This document shows, piece after piece, positions 30,418 through 38,162 of a stretch of DNA of 38,162 nt. The stretch is taken from IMG/VR virus record IMGVR_UViG_3300022934_000059, positions 1 through 38,162 of that record; one strand, written 5' to 3'. Below the pieces are notes generated by a model. That model was not told where the DNA came from and searched no databases. It saw only the letters and a list, made by a program, of their open reading frames with translations. A program made the position numbers and the translations under genes. Position 1 is the first letter of the stretch. The number at the start of each line of letters is the position of its first letter. Origin of the DNA: a virus.

Positions 30418-30630
30418 ATGTCATTTCAAGACGCAAAGAAAACCTTTGAGCGTTTTTTGGAGAGGGAGAAAGAGAGAAACATACAGATGTTGGAACTCTC
30501 TAGACTGCTTGGTGTTGATTTTACTTTCTCCAACGAAGAAATGATAAAGCAGGCAGAAGAGGCATTTGTAGCGCACATGGAGTTAGAAGTGCAGAAGATG
30601 GTTGAGGGGATTTTTGATGGACGAGGTTAG
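30418..30630 (+). CDS. Small helical neck-region protein
   Basis: 70 aa from ATG 30418, overlapping the end region of the adaptor by one base gap. Starts MSFQDAKKTFERFLE: a weak echo of the tag, but lacking Trp and the IL core. Helical and charged, with probable coiled coil (EMIKQAEEAFVAHMELEVQKM). No family recognised. Its end overlaps the next gene's start by 14 bp. Confidence 0.6.
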   Translation: MSFQDAKKTFERFLEREKERNIQMLELSRLLGVDFTFSNEEMIKQAEEAFVAHMELEVQKMVEGIFDGRG

Positions 30631-31123
30631 TTTGGTTATTGACTTGCTTGATACGCAATGGTCAACTTCTGCAACTTCGCTTGTCAATGATGGAGTCATT
30701 GATGTTTCACATTCGGCTAAACCCAATCTTATTGATGTTCGCTCATTGGAAAAGAACAAGGGTGTGAGGTATGACCTCTCTTCTAAAGATGTGATTATTG
30801 TGTTTGAGGACTCAAATGAAATCATCTATCCTACTCTTTTCTACGATACTCGTAGAGAGGTGTTCAATTTCACTCTTCACATTAGGACGGTGCATGATGA
30901 ACGAGGCGCTACAGATGCCGATTTCGGAAAAGACAGGCTAAGGGCTTTATACTTGATAACCCGTCACGCAATTGAGAGCAATCGTAGGGGGTATGAGTCT
31001 TCGGATAATTCGTGTTTCAATCAACTCTATTTTGGTTCACGAAGCGAGTCAAATGACAGAGCAAAACGATTATTCGGATACAAAATCAACCTCACGGCAA
31101 ATCGGCGCTCATTACTCCCCTAG
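30617..31123 (+). CDS. Probable tail terminator/neck protein
   Basis: 168 aa from ATG 30617 with GAGGGG upstream (TTG 30602 is an in-frame alternative). Mixed alpha/beta: LVIDLLDTQWSTSATSLV, then a central FEDSNEIIYPTLFYDTRREV and NFTLHIRTVHDERG, followed by a helical region (KDRLRALYLITRHAIESN). This order, and position between the adaptor and tail-tube genes, fits tail-terminator or neck proteins that cap the tail and link it to the head. Not certain; no unique motif is known for the family. Confidence 0.6.
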   Translation: MDEVSLVIDLLDTQWSTSATSLVNDGVIDVSHSAKPNLIDVRSLEKNKGVRYDLSSKDVIIVFEDSNEIIYPTLFYDTRREVFNFTLHIRTVHDERGATDADFGKDRLRALYLITRHAIESNRRGYESSDNSCFNQLYFGSRSESNDRAKRLFGYKINLTANRRSLLP

Positions 31124-31147
31124 GGTTTGTTTGTAGGAAGTGGGATT

Positions 31148-33115
31148 ATGGCAAGACCAAATATATTTTTAGGAAGCGGTGCATCGGTAACTTTTGTTCC
31201 CGAAGTGGATATTTATTTGAAACCTGATTCATTGGATGCAGATAAAAGCACTTTGACTATTGACACGGATTTTACGAATCGTTTTGATTTGGTTAATGAC
31301 CTGTATGTGGGTTGTGTCCTTGAATTCTATGACAACGGGACACTTACAACCACCCATAGAATTACTTCTAACACCGGAAGGAAGATTACCTTTCATCCAG
31401 CGCAAACAATTACCTTGGATACAACGAACGACTACTACAGACTCAAGGGATACGGAGCGCCATGTCCCGCCAAAAAGGTTCTAGGGGGTTCAAATGTTCA
31501 CACGGATGAAGTGACGCACTTCACCTTTGCTAGCGATACTAAGTCCGATTATTTCGGGGATTGGATTTACTTCTATGAGATTCAAACCGATGATGCGGGG
31601 ACGGAAAAAGCAGTCGTGGTTTGGTGGGACACTACAGGAAGCGATACCGTTCCAAGTCATGGAGTCACAGGTTCTCCCACCGTTGTAGATGTTGACATTT
31701 CCGATTCCGGGCTTACCACTCAAGAAGAATACATTGCGGCTACTGTTGCGGCTATCAATGCAGAAAGCGTGGATTTAACCGCTAGCAGAAGCAATAACAT
31801 TTTGATTATCACCAATACTTATGGTGGCCCTACTACAGATGCAAACTCTAGCAATGCAAGCCATATTACACATGAAGTAGTTACGCAAGGTTCTACTGCT
31901 ATTTCTTCTTCTACTGCCAAAAAACTCAACTCGGACAATTGGCTAGGCATTGTTGAGTCTTTGACTTTCCCTAGTGTTGATGTTGAATTCAAACAACAGA
32001 ACCTCTTTGTTGGTGGTAGTCGTAACTATACCTACCAATACAAGGGGATTGAAACGGCAGGAAACGCCAGCATTGGTGTTGTTGCAAATCATGGTGCTTG
32101 GCTTTACTATTTCTTCGGTAAGTGTTCTTCTATCAGCGCCACTCTTCTTTCTTCTACAAATCCGACTAGTGATTTCCAAGGAGCGGCTGATGGTGAAGAC
32201 AAGTTTTACTTGAACGGTAGTTCCGTTACGGAAACAGGACCTTTGTTTTACCGTAGTATTGACCGAGATATGACCCCTCCTGTTCTTAGAGGACAAGATA
32301 CCTATACGGACCTACAACAATTGGACCCCCCTACTATTGACGCTGACGGCCACATTGAGAAGGCTATCACTTACACCTTTACAGAACAAGAAGGTGACGA
32401 CTTGCCTTCTTTCGCTCTTGAACAGGTCTTCTCTAAGTTGCCAAGTTCAAACACTTACAGAACCAGCACGGACAACGACAACGAAGACACCAACTTCGTT
32501 CTTATTGCTACAGGGAACAGAGTCAACACTCTTACCATGACTGCTAACGAGAATGAAGAACTGAAAATGACGATGGATTGTATGCCTCGCAAGGTTCACA
32601 ACTTGGAAAAGACCGAATCTTATGAGGCTAGAAGAGGCGTCACGAACGAAACCGAATTTATCAACTACTATAGTGAAGATGCTTGTTTGGAACCATTCTT
32701 CTTCTCTAGTGGTTCCATCAGCATGTTTGGTCAAGACTTTATGAGAATTACAAACTTTACCTTGACCATGAACAATACTTTGACGGATAAGAGATTCATT
32801 GGTATTGGTAGTAAGACCGTAAAGGACGCTATTCCTGCTCAAAGAACTTACGAGTTGACCTTCTCCGCTCTCGTTACTGACGATATGTTGTTTAATGAAT
32901 TGAAAAATCAACACGAAACTACAGGCACGGTGATTGACCTTATCTTTGACAAGGGTAGTGAAGAACAAATCCGATTGAAGTTTGATGATTATTTCTTGAC
33001 GACAAACACTTGGCCAATCCCCGAAGACAAAGGGGCCGTGACCGTTGAGGCTACTATTATCCCACGCTCGTTGAATTCTTGCACAGTCAAGACTCATTGG
33101 ATTTTGCAGGGGTGA
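31148..33115 (+). CDS. Major tail tube protein (long form)
   Basis: 655 aa from ATG 31148, before which no strong SD is visible. N-terminal GSGASVTFVPEVDIYLK and the C-terminal part (FGQDFMRITNFTLTMNNTL, DKRFIGIGSKTVKDAIPAQR, YELTFSALVTDDMLFNEL) read like the beta-barrel tube fold, with typical closing strands (DYFLTTNTWPIPEDKGAVT). At 655 aa it is several times the usual 150-300 aa, so one or more extra domains lie in the middle, e.g. the segment with EEYIAATVAAINAESVDLTA. Polymerises as rings around the tape measure. Position before the frameshifted chaperone supports the call. Confidence 0.7.
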   Translation: MARPNIFLGSGASVTFVPEVDIYLKPDSLDADKSTLTIDTDFTNRFDLVNDLYVGCVLEFYDNGTLTTTHRITSNTGRKITFHPAQTITLDTTNDYYRLKGYGAPCPAKKVLGGSNVHTDEVTHFTFASDTKSDYFGDWIYFYEIQTDDAGTEKAVVVWWDTTGSDTVPSHGVTGSPTVVDVDISDSGLTTQEEYIAATVAAINAESVDLTASRSNNILIITNTYGGPTTDANSSNASHITHEVVTQGSTAISSSTAKKLNSDNWLGIVESLTFPSVDVEFKQQNLFVGGSRNYTYQYKGIETAGNASIGVVANHGAWLYYFFGKCSSISATLLSSTNPTSDFQGAADGEDKFYLNGSSVTETGPLFYRSIDRDMTPPVLRGQDTYTDLQQLDPPTIDADGHIEKAITYTFTEQEGDDLPSFALEQVFSKLPSSNTYRTSTDNDNEDTNFVLIATGNRVNTLTMTANENEELKMTMDCMPRKVHNLEKTESYEARRGVTNETEFINYYSEDACLEPFFFSSGSISMFGQDFMRITNFTLTMNNTLTDKRFIGIGSKTVKDAIPAQRTYELTFSALVTDDMLFNELKNQHETTGTVIDLIFDKGSEEQIRLKFDDYFLTTNTWPIPEDKGAVTVEATIIPRSLNSCTVKTHWILQG

Positions 33116-33119
33116 TACC

Positions 33120-33281
33120 TTGACGACCGTTCAAGGAAAAGACCGCTACACAAAGATGCAGGAATACCGTGAGCGTCTTGAGCGTGAACGGCAGGAGCAA
33201 GCGGCGAAGCCTGCTCCAAAAAAGAGGGGGCGAAAGCCCAAAGTTGTCAAGGAGGAAACCGTGAACACGGACTCCAAGTGA
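33120..33281 (+). CDS. Mini-protein with AT-hook-like tail
   Basis: 53 aa, TTG start with GGGGTGATACC upstream. Residues 5-30 form an Arg/Glu-rich helix (YTKMQEYRERLERERQEQAA), followed by PKKRGRKPKVV, an AT-hook-like core (RGRKP) that in other proteins binds the minor groove of AT-rich DNA. It fills most of the gap between the tail tube and the tail chaperone, and is followed at once by a hairpin. Small size limits confidence. Confidence 0.5.
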   Translation: MTTVQGKDRYTKMQEYRERLERERQEQAAKPAPKKRGRKPKVVKEETVNTDSK

Positions 33282-33289
33282 TACATTCC

Positions 33290-33315
33290 ACCAACATTGT
33301 TTGTTTGTTGGTTTT
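33290..33315 (+). terminator. Hairpin followed by T-tract, possible terminator
   Basis: ACCAACA (33290-33296) pairs perfectly with TGTTGGT (33306-33312) across a 9-nt loop, followed by TTT. It sits between the tail-tube/AT-hook genes and the tail chaperone. This may attenuate transcription so that the abundant tube protein is made in excess over chaperone and tape measure. Archaeal RNA polymerase terminates mainly on U-tracts, so the short tract makes this a weak or partial terminator. Confidence 0.4.
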
Positions 33316-33332
33316 ATGAAGGTGGAAGAAAC

Positions 33333-33689
33333 ATGCATACTGTAAAAGATAAATCGGTGCTTTTTGCACACACAAAGGAGAAGTGCTACGAACTCAAAGT
33401 AGCGCCACAAAGCGACGAATGCCTCAAGGTTTGGATTAGAGAACCCACTTGGCTTGAAGTTGAGCAAGCCCTTACAACCTTGATGAAGATTGATGCGAAG
33501 AAGCAAGACATGGGGATTGACCTCAATGCTATGTATCGCTATCTTGCTGAGAAGTTCGTCGTGAAAACCGAGCCTAGTTTGACTACGCTTGAACTTATCC
33601 GACTCAATCCTTTTATCGGGAATCAACTTAAGGAAGTCTTACCAAATCCTTTGGCCGTTTTTGAGGAGAACGAAGCAAAAAACGGATGA
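33333..33689 (+). CDS. Tail assembly chaperone, short form (gpG-like)
   Basis: 118 aa from ATG 33333, preceded by GAAGGTGG; TTG 33297 lies in the hairpin region and is unlikely. Fits the upstream chaperone of the lambda G/T pair: directly before a short overlapping ORF and then the tape measure, with a helical sequence (WLEVEQALTTLMKIDAKKQ, LNAMYRYLAEKFVVKT). Chaperones bind the tape measure and deliver tube subunits. A slippery heptamer near the 3' end can send a fraction of ribosomes into the next ORF. Confidence 0.75.
   Translation: MHTVKDKSVLFAHTKEKCYELKVAPQSDECLKVWIREPTWLEVEQALTTLMKIDAKKQDMGIDLNAMYRYLAEKFVVKTEPSLTTLELIRLNPFIGNQLKEVLPNPLAVFEENEAKNG
33677..33683 (+). promoter_or_regulatory. 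-1 ribosomal frameshift slippery site
   Basis: A-AAA-AAC in the zero frame (codons GCA-AAA-AAC), a textbook X-XXY-YYZ heptamer, two codons before the stop of the short chaperone. A -1 slip continues as CGG-ATG-ATG-AGA, exactly the frame of the next ORF, and would make a 188-aa fusion. This matches the conserved G/GT programmed frameshift of tailed phages. Confidence 0.75.
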
Positions 33690-33898
33690 TGAGAGATGCG
33701 GTTAGAAGAGGGCCACAAGACCCTCAAACTGCTTCTCTCATGATTACCTATACCCTTAGCAAAGCGTTGGCCATTAGCCCTATAGAAATCATGAAAATGC
33801 CTGCTACAATGGTTATGGACTTCCTATACATACATCGGAACTTTGAAGAATTGAAAGCCGATACAATAGAACAGGAAATGAAGAAGGTGAAGAAATGA
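33686..33898 (+). CDS. Tail chaperone extension (T-like part of G-T fusion)
   Basis: 70 aa if started at ATG 33686, which overlaps the upstream TGA; more likely also translated as the C-terminal extension of the chaperone via the -1 shift at 33677-33683. Helical: DPQTASLMITYTLSKALAIS, EIMKMPATMVMDFLYIHRNF, EELKADTIEQEMKKVKK. In lambda, the T domain contacts tube subunits while G coats the tape measure. Overlaps the tape measure start by 4 bp (ATGA). Confidence 0.7.
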   Translation: MMRDAVRRGPQDPQTASLMITYTLSKALAISPIEIMKMPATMVMDFLYIHRNFEELKADTIEQEMKKVKK

Positions 33899-35217
33899 GC
33901 AGAATCGCTGATGCTTCTAGGGATGCTAATGAGGCTTCTTCTATTTTTACTGACCTTGCTCAGGCTATTGGCAATGCAAGTTATAGTGCTGAGGGATATG
34001 ACGGTCGGTTCCAAAAACTTGCGGTGACGATGGCTTATGTTAACAAGATTGGATATGCTACGCTTCCGTTTTATTTTCGTTTGAAAAACAGAGTTGAAAC
34101 TAGTCTGCTGGCAATCGGTAAATTGTCCAAGATGTTTACCGGAGGAGGAAATGCGGCAGGAACAATGGGTGATGCGGTTGAAGGCCTAGTGGGACAGTAT
34201 GAGGACGCACTAGATATTGTTACTAGTGGAGGCATTATGGAAAGAATGGGTAAATCCTTAAATTTCGTAACAATGGGTCTTGCTGGAAAAACCAAAGATG
34301 GGTTGCTCGGATTAGGAGCGGGAGTGATGGCTCTTGGTGTAGGAATAAAGGATTTTGCTAAAAGGCGAGATAGGGTTCAAACAGTAGTAGATGGTTTGTA
34401 TGCCTTTGGGATGAATACTCAAGAAATGCTAAAGGATTTTGGCTCGGCGCTATTTGATAAAATCAAAAATATTCCGCTCAAGGCTATTTTTGCTAATTTA
34501 GGAGCATTCCTTCTTGTTGGCTTAAAAGCATTCTTTATCATTACTTTAGGTTTAACCGCACTTCTTGTTCTCTTCAAGAGCAAAGCAGTTCAAAATACCG
34601 CCAAGAGAATACTAGCAACGATTATAGAGTTAGGTGCGGTTATCTTTGATGCGTTAGCGACAGTCTTTGAAGGATTTATGCTTATTTTCAAGGCCTTGAT
34701 GGGCGGAGAGGGTTTTATGAAATCCTTAGGAATGGCTCTTAAGGGAGTGGGTAAGATTTTCTTTGGAATCCTCAAGGGTCTATTTGGAGTTGCATTTGTT
34801 GTTTTGAAGGGGTTGTTAACGGTAGTAGTTGGAGCGGTTTACGAGGTTGGAAAGTATATTGTTGACGGGGTTATATTCGCTTTGAAGGGAAGCGGAAAAT
34901 TCTTGGGTAATCTTTTGCTTCCCGGACAACCTTTCGGTTCTCCCTTTGCAATGGCGAGCGGAGGTGTTTCTTCCGGAGGTATGACTCTTGTAGGAGAAGA
35001 AGGACCGGAACTTGTGCGACTGCCTACAGGTGCTAGAGTTTACTCAAACCAACAATCTAGAAGAATGGCTATGGGGACCACAAACAACATCACCGTAAAT
35101 GTCCAAGGGCGAATTGGTGCATCCGACACGGAACTGCGACAAATCGCTTCTAAGATTGGCCAAATGATAAACAAAGAAGTCAACAGAACGACTTCTTCTA
35201 GAGGAACTTTGGGGTGA
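33895..35217 (+). CDS. Tape measure protein (short)
   Basis: 440 aa immediately after the frameshifted chaperone. Central residues about 195-310 contain strongly hydrophobic helices (AFLLVGLKAFFIITLGLTAL; AVIFDALATVFEGFMLIFKA; GLFGVAFVVLKGLLTVVVGA) typical of tape measures. Near the C-terminus is the common phage motif GGMTLVGEEGPELVRLPTGA. It fixes tail length and is threaded through the tube; by the rule of about 1.5 angstrom per residue the tail would be around 65 nm. AT-richer than its neighbours. Confidence 0.85.
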   Translation: MSRIADASRDANEASSIFTDLAQAIGNASYSAEGYDGRFQKLAVTMAYVNKIGYATLPFYFRLKNRVETSLLAIGKLSKMFTGGGNAAGTMGDAVEGLVGQYEDALDIVTSGGIMERMGKSLNFVTMGLAGKTKDGLLGLGAGVMALGVGIKDFAKRRDRVQTVVDGLYAFGMNTQEMLKDFGSALFDKIKNIPLKAIFANLGAFLLVGLKAFFIITLGLTALLVLFKSKAVQNTAKRILATIIELGAVIFDALATVFEGFMLIFKALMGGEGFMKSLGMALKGVGKIFFGILKGLFGVAFVVLKGLLTVVVGAVYEVGKYIVDGVIFALKGSGKFLGNLLLPGQPFGSPFAMASGGVSSGGMTLVGEEGPELVRLPTGARVYSNQQSRRMAMGTTNNITVNVQGRIGASDTELRQIASKIGQMINKEVNRTTSSRGTLG

Positions 35218-35221
35218 TTAA

Positions 35222-35896
35222 ATGGCTGACCACTATGTATTTCTTAGGATTGGTGCAGGTTCTCAAGGTGGAAACGAACTTACGGACAACATCATCCCTC
35301 TAAAGGCAACAAGTGTTTCTATTTCTACGAGTAAGACTATTCCTTCTTTGGATATTCCATTTAGCGGTTTGTTGACCGGTGAATCGGTAACTGCCGCTTT
35401 AGATTTAGGTATGTCTAGTAAGAATATTTCCGTTAGCGGATTTCTGCTAGAGGATACCATTACTAAGAAGTTTAGTGGGGACTCGGACGCCATCACAAGA
35501 AAATTTACGGCTATTGAATTGGCTCAACTCATTCATTCTAGTGTTGATTCTACAGGTCTACAATCTTATCAAGCGATTAACGAATTAATTTTTCTTTATG
35601 ATTCTAAAGTTGATGAGAATTATGAGCCAAGAGATAGTCCCCAACTCATTCCGTTCAATTATGCGGCGAGAGGGCAAGGAGGGTTTACTGACGGAACCTT
35701 TGATAATCAAGGCGTGGCTTATCCAGCAAATTTTCCCACAAGTAGCACATCGGACGGCATGAAAGGATTCATTCGTTCCTTCAACACTACAATTGATTCA
35801 ACCACGATTGACATTGCCTTTGACCTTCAATTTGAAGTGGCTCAAGTGTTCCCTCAAGGCAACATTATCACTAAGATTCAAGACGCATTGGAGTGA
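35222..35896 (+). CDS. Distal tail/baseplate protein candidate
   Basis: 224 aa, SD GGGTGATTAA. Beta-rich: DNIIPLKATSVSISTSKTIP, SLDIPFSGLLTGESVTAALD and KNISVSGFLLEDTITKKF in the first half, then a helix (AIELAQLIHSSVDS) and an alternating C-terminus ending FQLFEVAQ-like strands. The order (tape measure, then this) fits the distal tail or baseplate hub position. No specific family is claimed; a second tail-tube-like fold is an alternative. Confidence 0.6.
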   Translation: MADHYVFLRIGAGSQGGNELTDNIIPLKATSVSISTSKTIPSLDIPFSGLLTGESVTAALDLGMSSKNISVSGFLLEDTITKKFSGDSDAITRKFTAIELAQLIHSSVDSTGLQSYQAINELIFLYDSKVDENYEPRDSPQLIPFNYAARGQGGFTDGTFDNQGVAYPANFPTSSTSDGMKGFIRSFNTTIDSTTIDIAFDLQFEVAQVFPQGNIITKIQDALE

Positions 35897-35900
35897 TTTC

Positions 35901-37034
35901 ATGTATCGTCTTCTCACCGGAAAGCAACGAAGTCTTGTCTTCCCGGTGATGTGCAACGCCTTTGTTCGCATTGATTATTCCGACAACATTCCTAGAGGTG
36001 AAGATGGAGTTTATGAAAATAGCGACGACCAAACCTACGGTCTTTGGAACCACAAGGACTCATTCACAATTGAAACGACGCTTACGCCATATGACATTAA
36101 TGGACCCGGTGGAATTACAACGATTCCTTCTGTTACCGCATCGAAAAAAATGATGGATGGGATTAGTCGCACGACCTTAAATGACGCTACAGAGCGAGCA
36201 AAGAGGCCATCTTACAAATACCTCAAGGAGGCCGATAAAGAAGATTATGAGATGAGAGTTTTCCACAGTAGCAAAGTCAAACTTTCTCTTGTCAATGATA
36301 CTGAACATACCGTCAACAACCCATCAAAATACAGAGTGAAGTTTGAGTTAACGCTTGGAAGCACAAATCAAACGCTTCTTAGCCCTGTTGTTATCTCGCC
36401 AATTTTCGGTAAATCTTCGGCTACGGACAACACGGTTGGATTTGACTACAATGGGAAATACAAATACGAAGAGGCTACAACTGCTACCATCTCTAGTTAC
36501 ACTTCTCTTCTCAAACTCATTACTTTTGATGCAAACATTGAGAGTGATTTCCACGAAGGACAAGAGTTATTCGTTCGTAATGGGTTTGGGGTGACTTCTG
36601 TAGGAAAGGTTGACACCGTTTCAGGAACAACTGTAGAGTTGGTTTCTTCCTATTCGGGGACTCTAGATTCTACCACTCCGATTCTCATTGCTACAACGAA
36701 GAACCCAATTTACACACAAGAAGTTCATCACATTGCCGCTACTTACAACAACCTTAGCAAAGTCATGAAGATTTACTACGGTGGTGTTGAGGTTGCTTCT
36801 ACTGAGCATACGGCTACCGATGCTTTCGCCTTTGACAAGGAGGACTTTTACCTTGGTTCCAACGGCACTTCAAGCACGGCAGAGGATTCAGCAAAGGATA
36901 ACAACCAATTCATGGGGGAGTTGCATGAGTTTGCTATCGTGAACGGGGCAAGTGAAGTTTTTGACACGGCAAGCCTTCGCCCTAGATATGCAGAAACTCT
37001 TCTGTATTTCCGATTTGAGGAGGTGGATGCATGA
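35901..37034 (+). CDS. Tail protein with LamG/concanavalin-like domain
   Basis: 377 aa from ATG 35901. The N-terminal half (VFPVMCNAFVRIDYSDN, YGLWNHKDSFTIETTL, NDTEHTVNNPSKYRV) and C-terminal half together resemble a laminin-G/Con-A jelly roll: sub-motifs SFTIETTLTPYD, then IAATYNNLSKVMKIYYGGV, EDFYLGSNGT and FMGELHEFAIVNGA match the W/F-x-H-x-A-x-x-Y and G-x-L-x-E-F-A-I pattern of LamG_3 domains. An insertion occupies the middle. Such domains bind carbohydrate or host surface. Overlaps the next gene by 4 bp. Confidence 0.72.
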   Translation: MYRLLTGKQRSLVFPVMCNAFVRIDYSDNIPRGEDGVYENSDDQTYGLWNHKDSFTIETTLTPYDINGPGGITTIPSVTASKKMMDGISRTTLNDATERAKRPSYKYLKEADKEDYEMRVFHSSKVKLSLVNDTEHTVNNPSKYRVKFELTLGSTNQTLLSPVVISPIFGKSSATDNTVGFDYNGKYKYEEATTATISSYTSLLKLITFDANIESDFHEGQELFVRNGFGVTSVGKVDTVSGTTVELVSSYSGTLDSTTPILIATTKNPIYTQEVHHIAATYNNLSKVMKIYYGGVEVASTEHTATDAFAFDKEDFYLGSNGTSSTAEDSAKDNNQFMGELHEFAIVNGASEVFDTASLRPRYAETLLYFRFEEVDA

Positions 37035-38162
37035 CGCAATATGCTCTTAGAAAGGGGACTGCACCTAACCCTGCATCCATCATTACCACCATCAATGACG
37101 CTACCAACAATGTCAACTTTGACTGTCCTACCAACCCCGTCTTTTACGAGCAGGCCCTTACAACTTCGGCTCATCGGCTTTTCTCGTATGTTTCTACTGA
37201 TGCTAGCCACAGTCAAAACTTCGTTCAAGAGTTAGTTTCGGGGGATACGGGGGGAACCCAATACAACAACTTGAGCAATACTGAGGGCTACAGTATTCAT
37301 TGCTATGAAGATTCTTCGCAAACAGGACTACGACTCAACAGTTTAGATAGTGACTATGATTACTTCGTTCTTATTCACTCCAATGATTTGTTGCAACATC
37401 ATTTTGCTAGAATTACAGAGGTTAGAACAGGTGATGTAGACGGAGATTTCTTTGACTTTGAGCCACGGCTCGGTAAGAAGATTCCTAGAGATACCAAATT
37501 TATGGTGTTTCGTGGTCCGGAGAAAACAGAAACAAGTATTGTTGCTCTTTCGGCGGGTGTTCTCAATCAACAAATTACCGCAGGTGGTTCTACTTACAAT
37601 TATCAGCGTTCCTATATTTGTGCTAGACCTACCTTTTACTTCTACAAAGACCGATTAGATAAGAAGGGAGAGTTGGACCACAATAAGAAATATTTCACTA
37701 GATACGAAAACACTTCTACCACTAGCGCAACAATTACGCCTAGTGATACAAATTGCTTCGTTACTGCTCCCGACTACAATAATCGCATTGTAGACTACAG
37801 TAGATACACGATTAAGGCGACTTTGGTTGATAATCTTAGGGATTTAGATGACCCAACAAAGAACGCTATTACTTCTAACGAAGGCTACACGCTACCGGCG
37901 AACGATTTCACAGATTACGATGAATGTTTCTTCAACGCTAGAAGAGATTCAAACAATGTTTACGATTCTAGTGATGCTTCTACTCTCATTCTTACCGGGC
38001 CTTATCGGTATATTCACTACAATTATTCACCCGAAAAAGCCAATACGAATTTTTCTCTTGCTTCGTTCAATGTCTTTGAATCGGTTGGGCAGAAGGGCGG
38101 GTATGCAGAAGCAAAACTCATTGACACTCAGCGTATTCTTTCTTCAAAGATTCAAGAACAGG
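37031..38162 (+). CDS. Large tail protein, 3' truncated by window edge
   Basis: At least 377 codons from ATG 37031, running off the end with no stop; the reading frame is open throughout. Overlaps the LamG-type gene by 4 bp. Beta-rich: DYFVLIHSNDLLQHHFARI, VDGDFFDFEPRLGKKIPR, KATLVDNLRDLDDPTKN, RYIHYNYSPEKANTN. The N-terminal part resembles baseplate or tail-fibre-attachment proteins, e.g. the stretch with HFARITEV followed by a beta-barrel-like loop. Complete length and C-terminal domains are unknown. Confidence 0.75.
   Translation, partial: MTQYALRKGTAPNPASIITTINDATNNVNFDCPTNPVFYEQALTTSAHRLFSYVSTDASHSQNFVQELVSGDTGGTQYNNLSNTEGYSIHCYEDSSQTGLRLNSLDSDYDYFVLIHSNDLLQHHFARITEVRTGDVDGDFFDFEPRLGKKIPRDTKFMVFRGPEKTETSIVALSAGVLNQQITAGGSTYNYQRSYICARPTFYFYKDRLDKKGELDHNKKYFTRYENTSTTSATITPSDTNCFVTAPDYNNRIVDYSRYTIKATLVDNLRDLDDPTKNAITSNEGYTLPANDFTDYDECFFNARRDSNNVYDSSDASTLILTGPYRYIHYNYSPEKANTNFSLASFNVFESVGQKGGYAEAKLIDTQRILSSKIQEQ

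Noticed and set aside
30418-30462. Tag on the small neck protein (MSFQDAKK)
   Set aside because: It lacks the Trp and the IL-K core; similarity is limited to MS-x-x-D and is not counted as a tag.
1-38162. tRNA genes, CRISPR array, insertion sequence, integrase, attachment site
   Set aside because: Looked for on both strands; no cloverleaf, regularly spaced repeat, transposase or integrase motif was seen.

Overview
The window looks like the morphogenesis half of the genome of a tailed (Caudoviricetes) virus, probably of an archaeon. All supported genes lie on the + strand and are tightly packed, with many stop/start overlaps of the ATGA or GTGA kind. The head-tail core is recognisable: a candidate small terminase, large terminase (TerL), portal, prohead protease/scaffold, HK97-type major capsid protein, decoration-like protein, head-tail adaptor, neck/terminator candidate, tail tube, frameshifted tail chaperone, tape measure and baseplate/receptor proteins. 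Three things point to an archaeal host: strong Shine-Dalgarno sequences of the type GAGGTGAT, an ATP-dependent DNA ligase with an archaeal-style active site, and abundant CxxC zinc motifs, including two inside the portal. A marine euryarchaeal virus (magrovirus-like) would fit, but this is inference. No tRNA, CRISPR array, integrase or replication gene was seen.

Layout. 1-3.3 kb: small accessory proteins, a GNAT-like protein and a zinc/HTH protein that may be TerS. 3.3-4.3 kb: four very small genes, three with near-identical start regions. 4.3-8.6 kb: two large unknown proteins. 8.6-11.3 kb: TerL, then a free-standing LAGLIDADG protein. 11.3-14.2 kb: seven small basic or zinc-containing proteins and one membrane protein. 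14.3-15.9 kb: portal. 15.9-18.9 kb: accessory proteins, including a 560-aa helical protein. 18.9-24.9 kb: large DNA ligase, protease/scaffold, major capsid protein and decoration candidates. 24.9-27.9 kb: two membrane proteins, a Ras/Arf/MglA-like GTPase, a possible ParB-fold protein and two unknowns. 28-38.2 kb: neck, tail tube, -1 frameshifted chaperone, short tape measure, baseplate and LamG-like tail proteins. The last gene runs off the window.

Main observation. About 18 otherwise unrelated proteins begin with the same short motif, roughly M-S-W-[KE]-[DE]-[IV]-[LI]-K. The same MSWxDI motif recurs at the extreme C-terminus of the protease/scaffold protein and of a 74-aa protein near it. 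The recognisable terminase, portal, capsid and tail proteins lack it. This resembles the logic of the T4 capsid targeting sequence, in which a short N-terminal peptide directs internal proteins into the prohead core. I propose that the window encodes a large set of prohead-targeted, possibly co-injected proteins: zinc proteins, a GNAT, a ParB-like protein and several basic proteins. Correcting starts to TTG or GTG in several genes is what exposes the motif.
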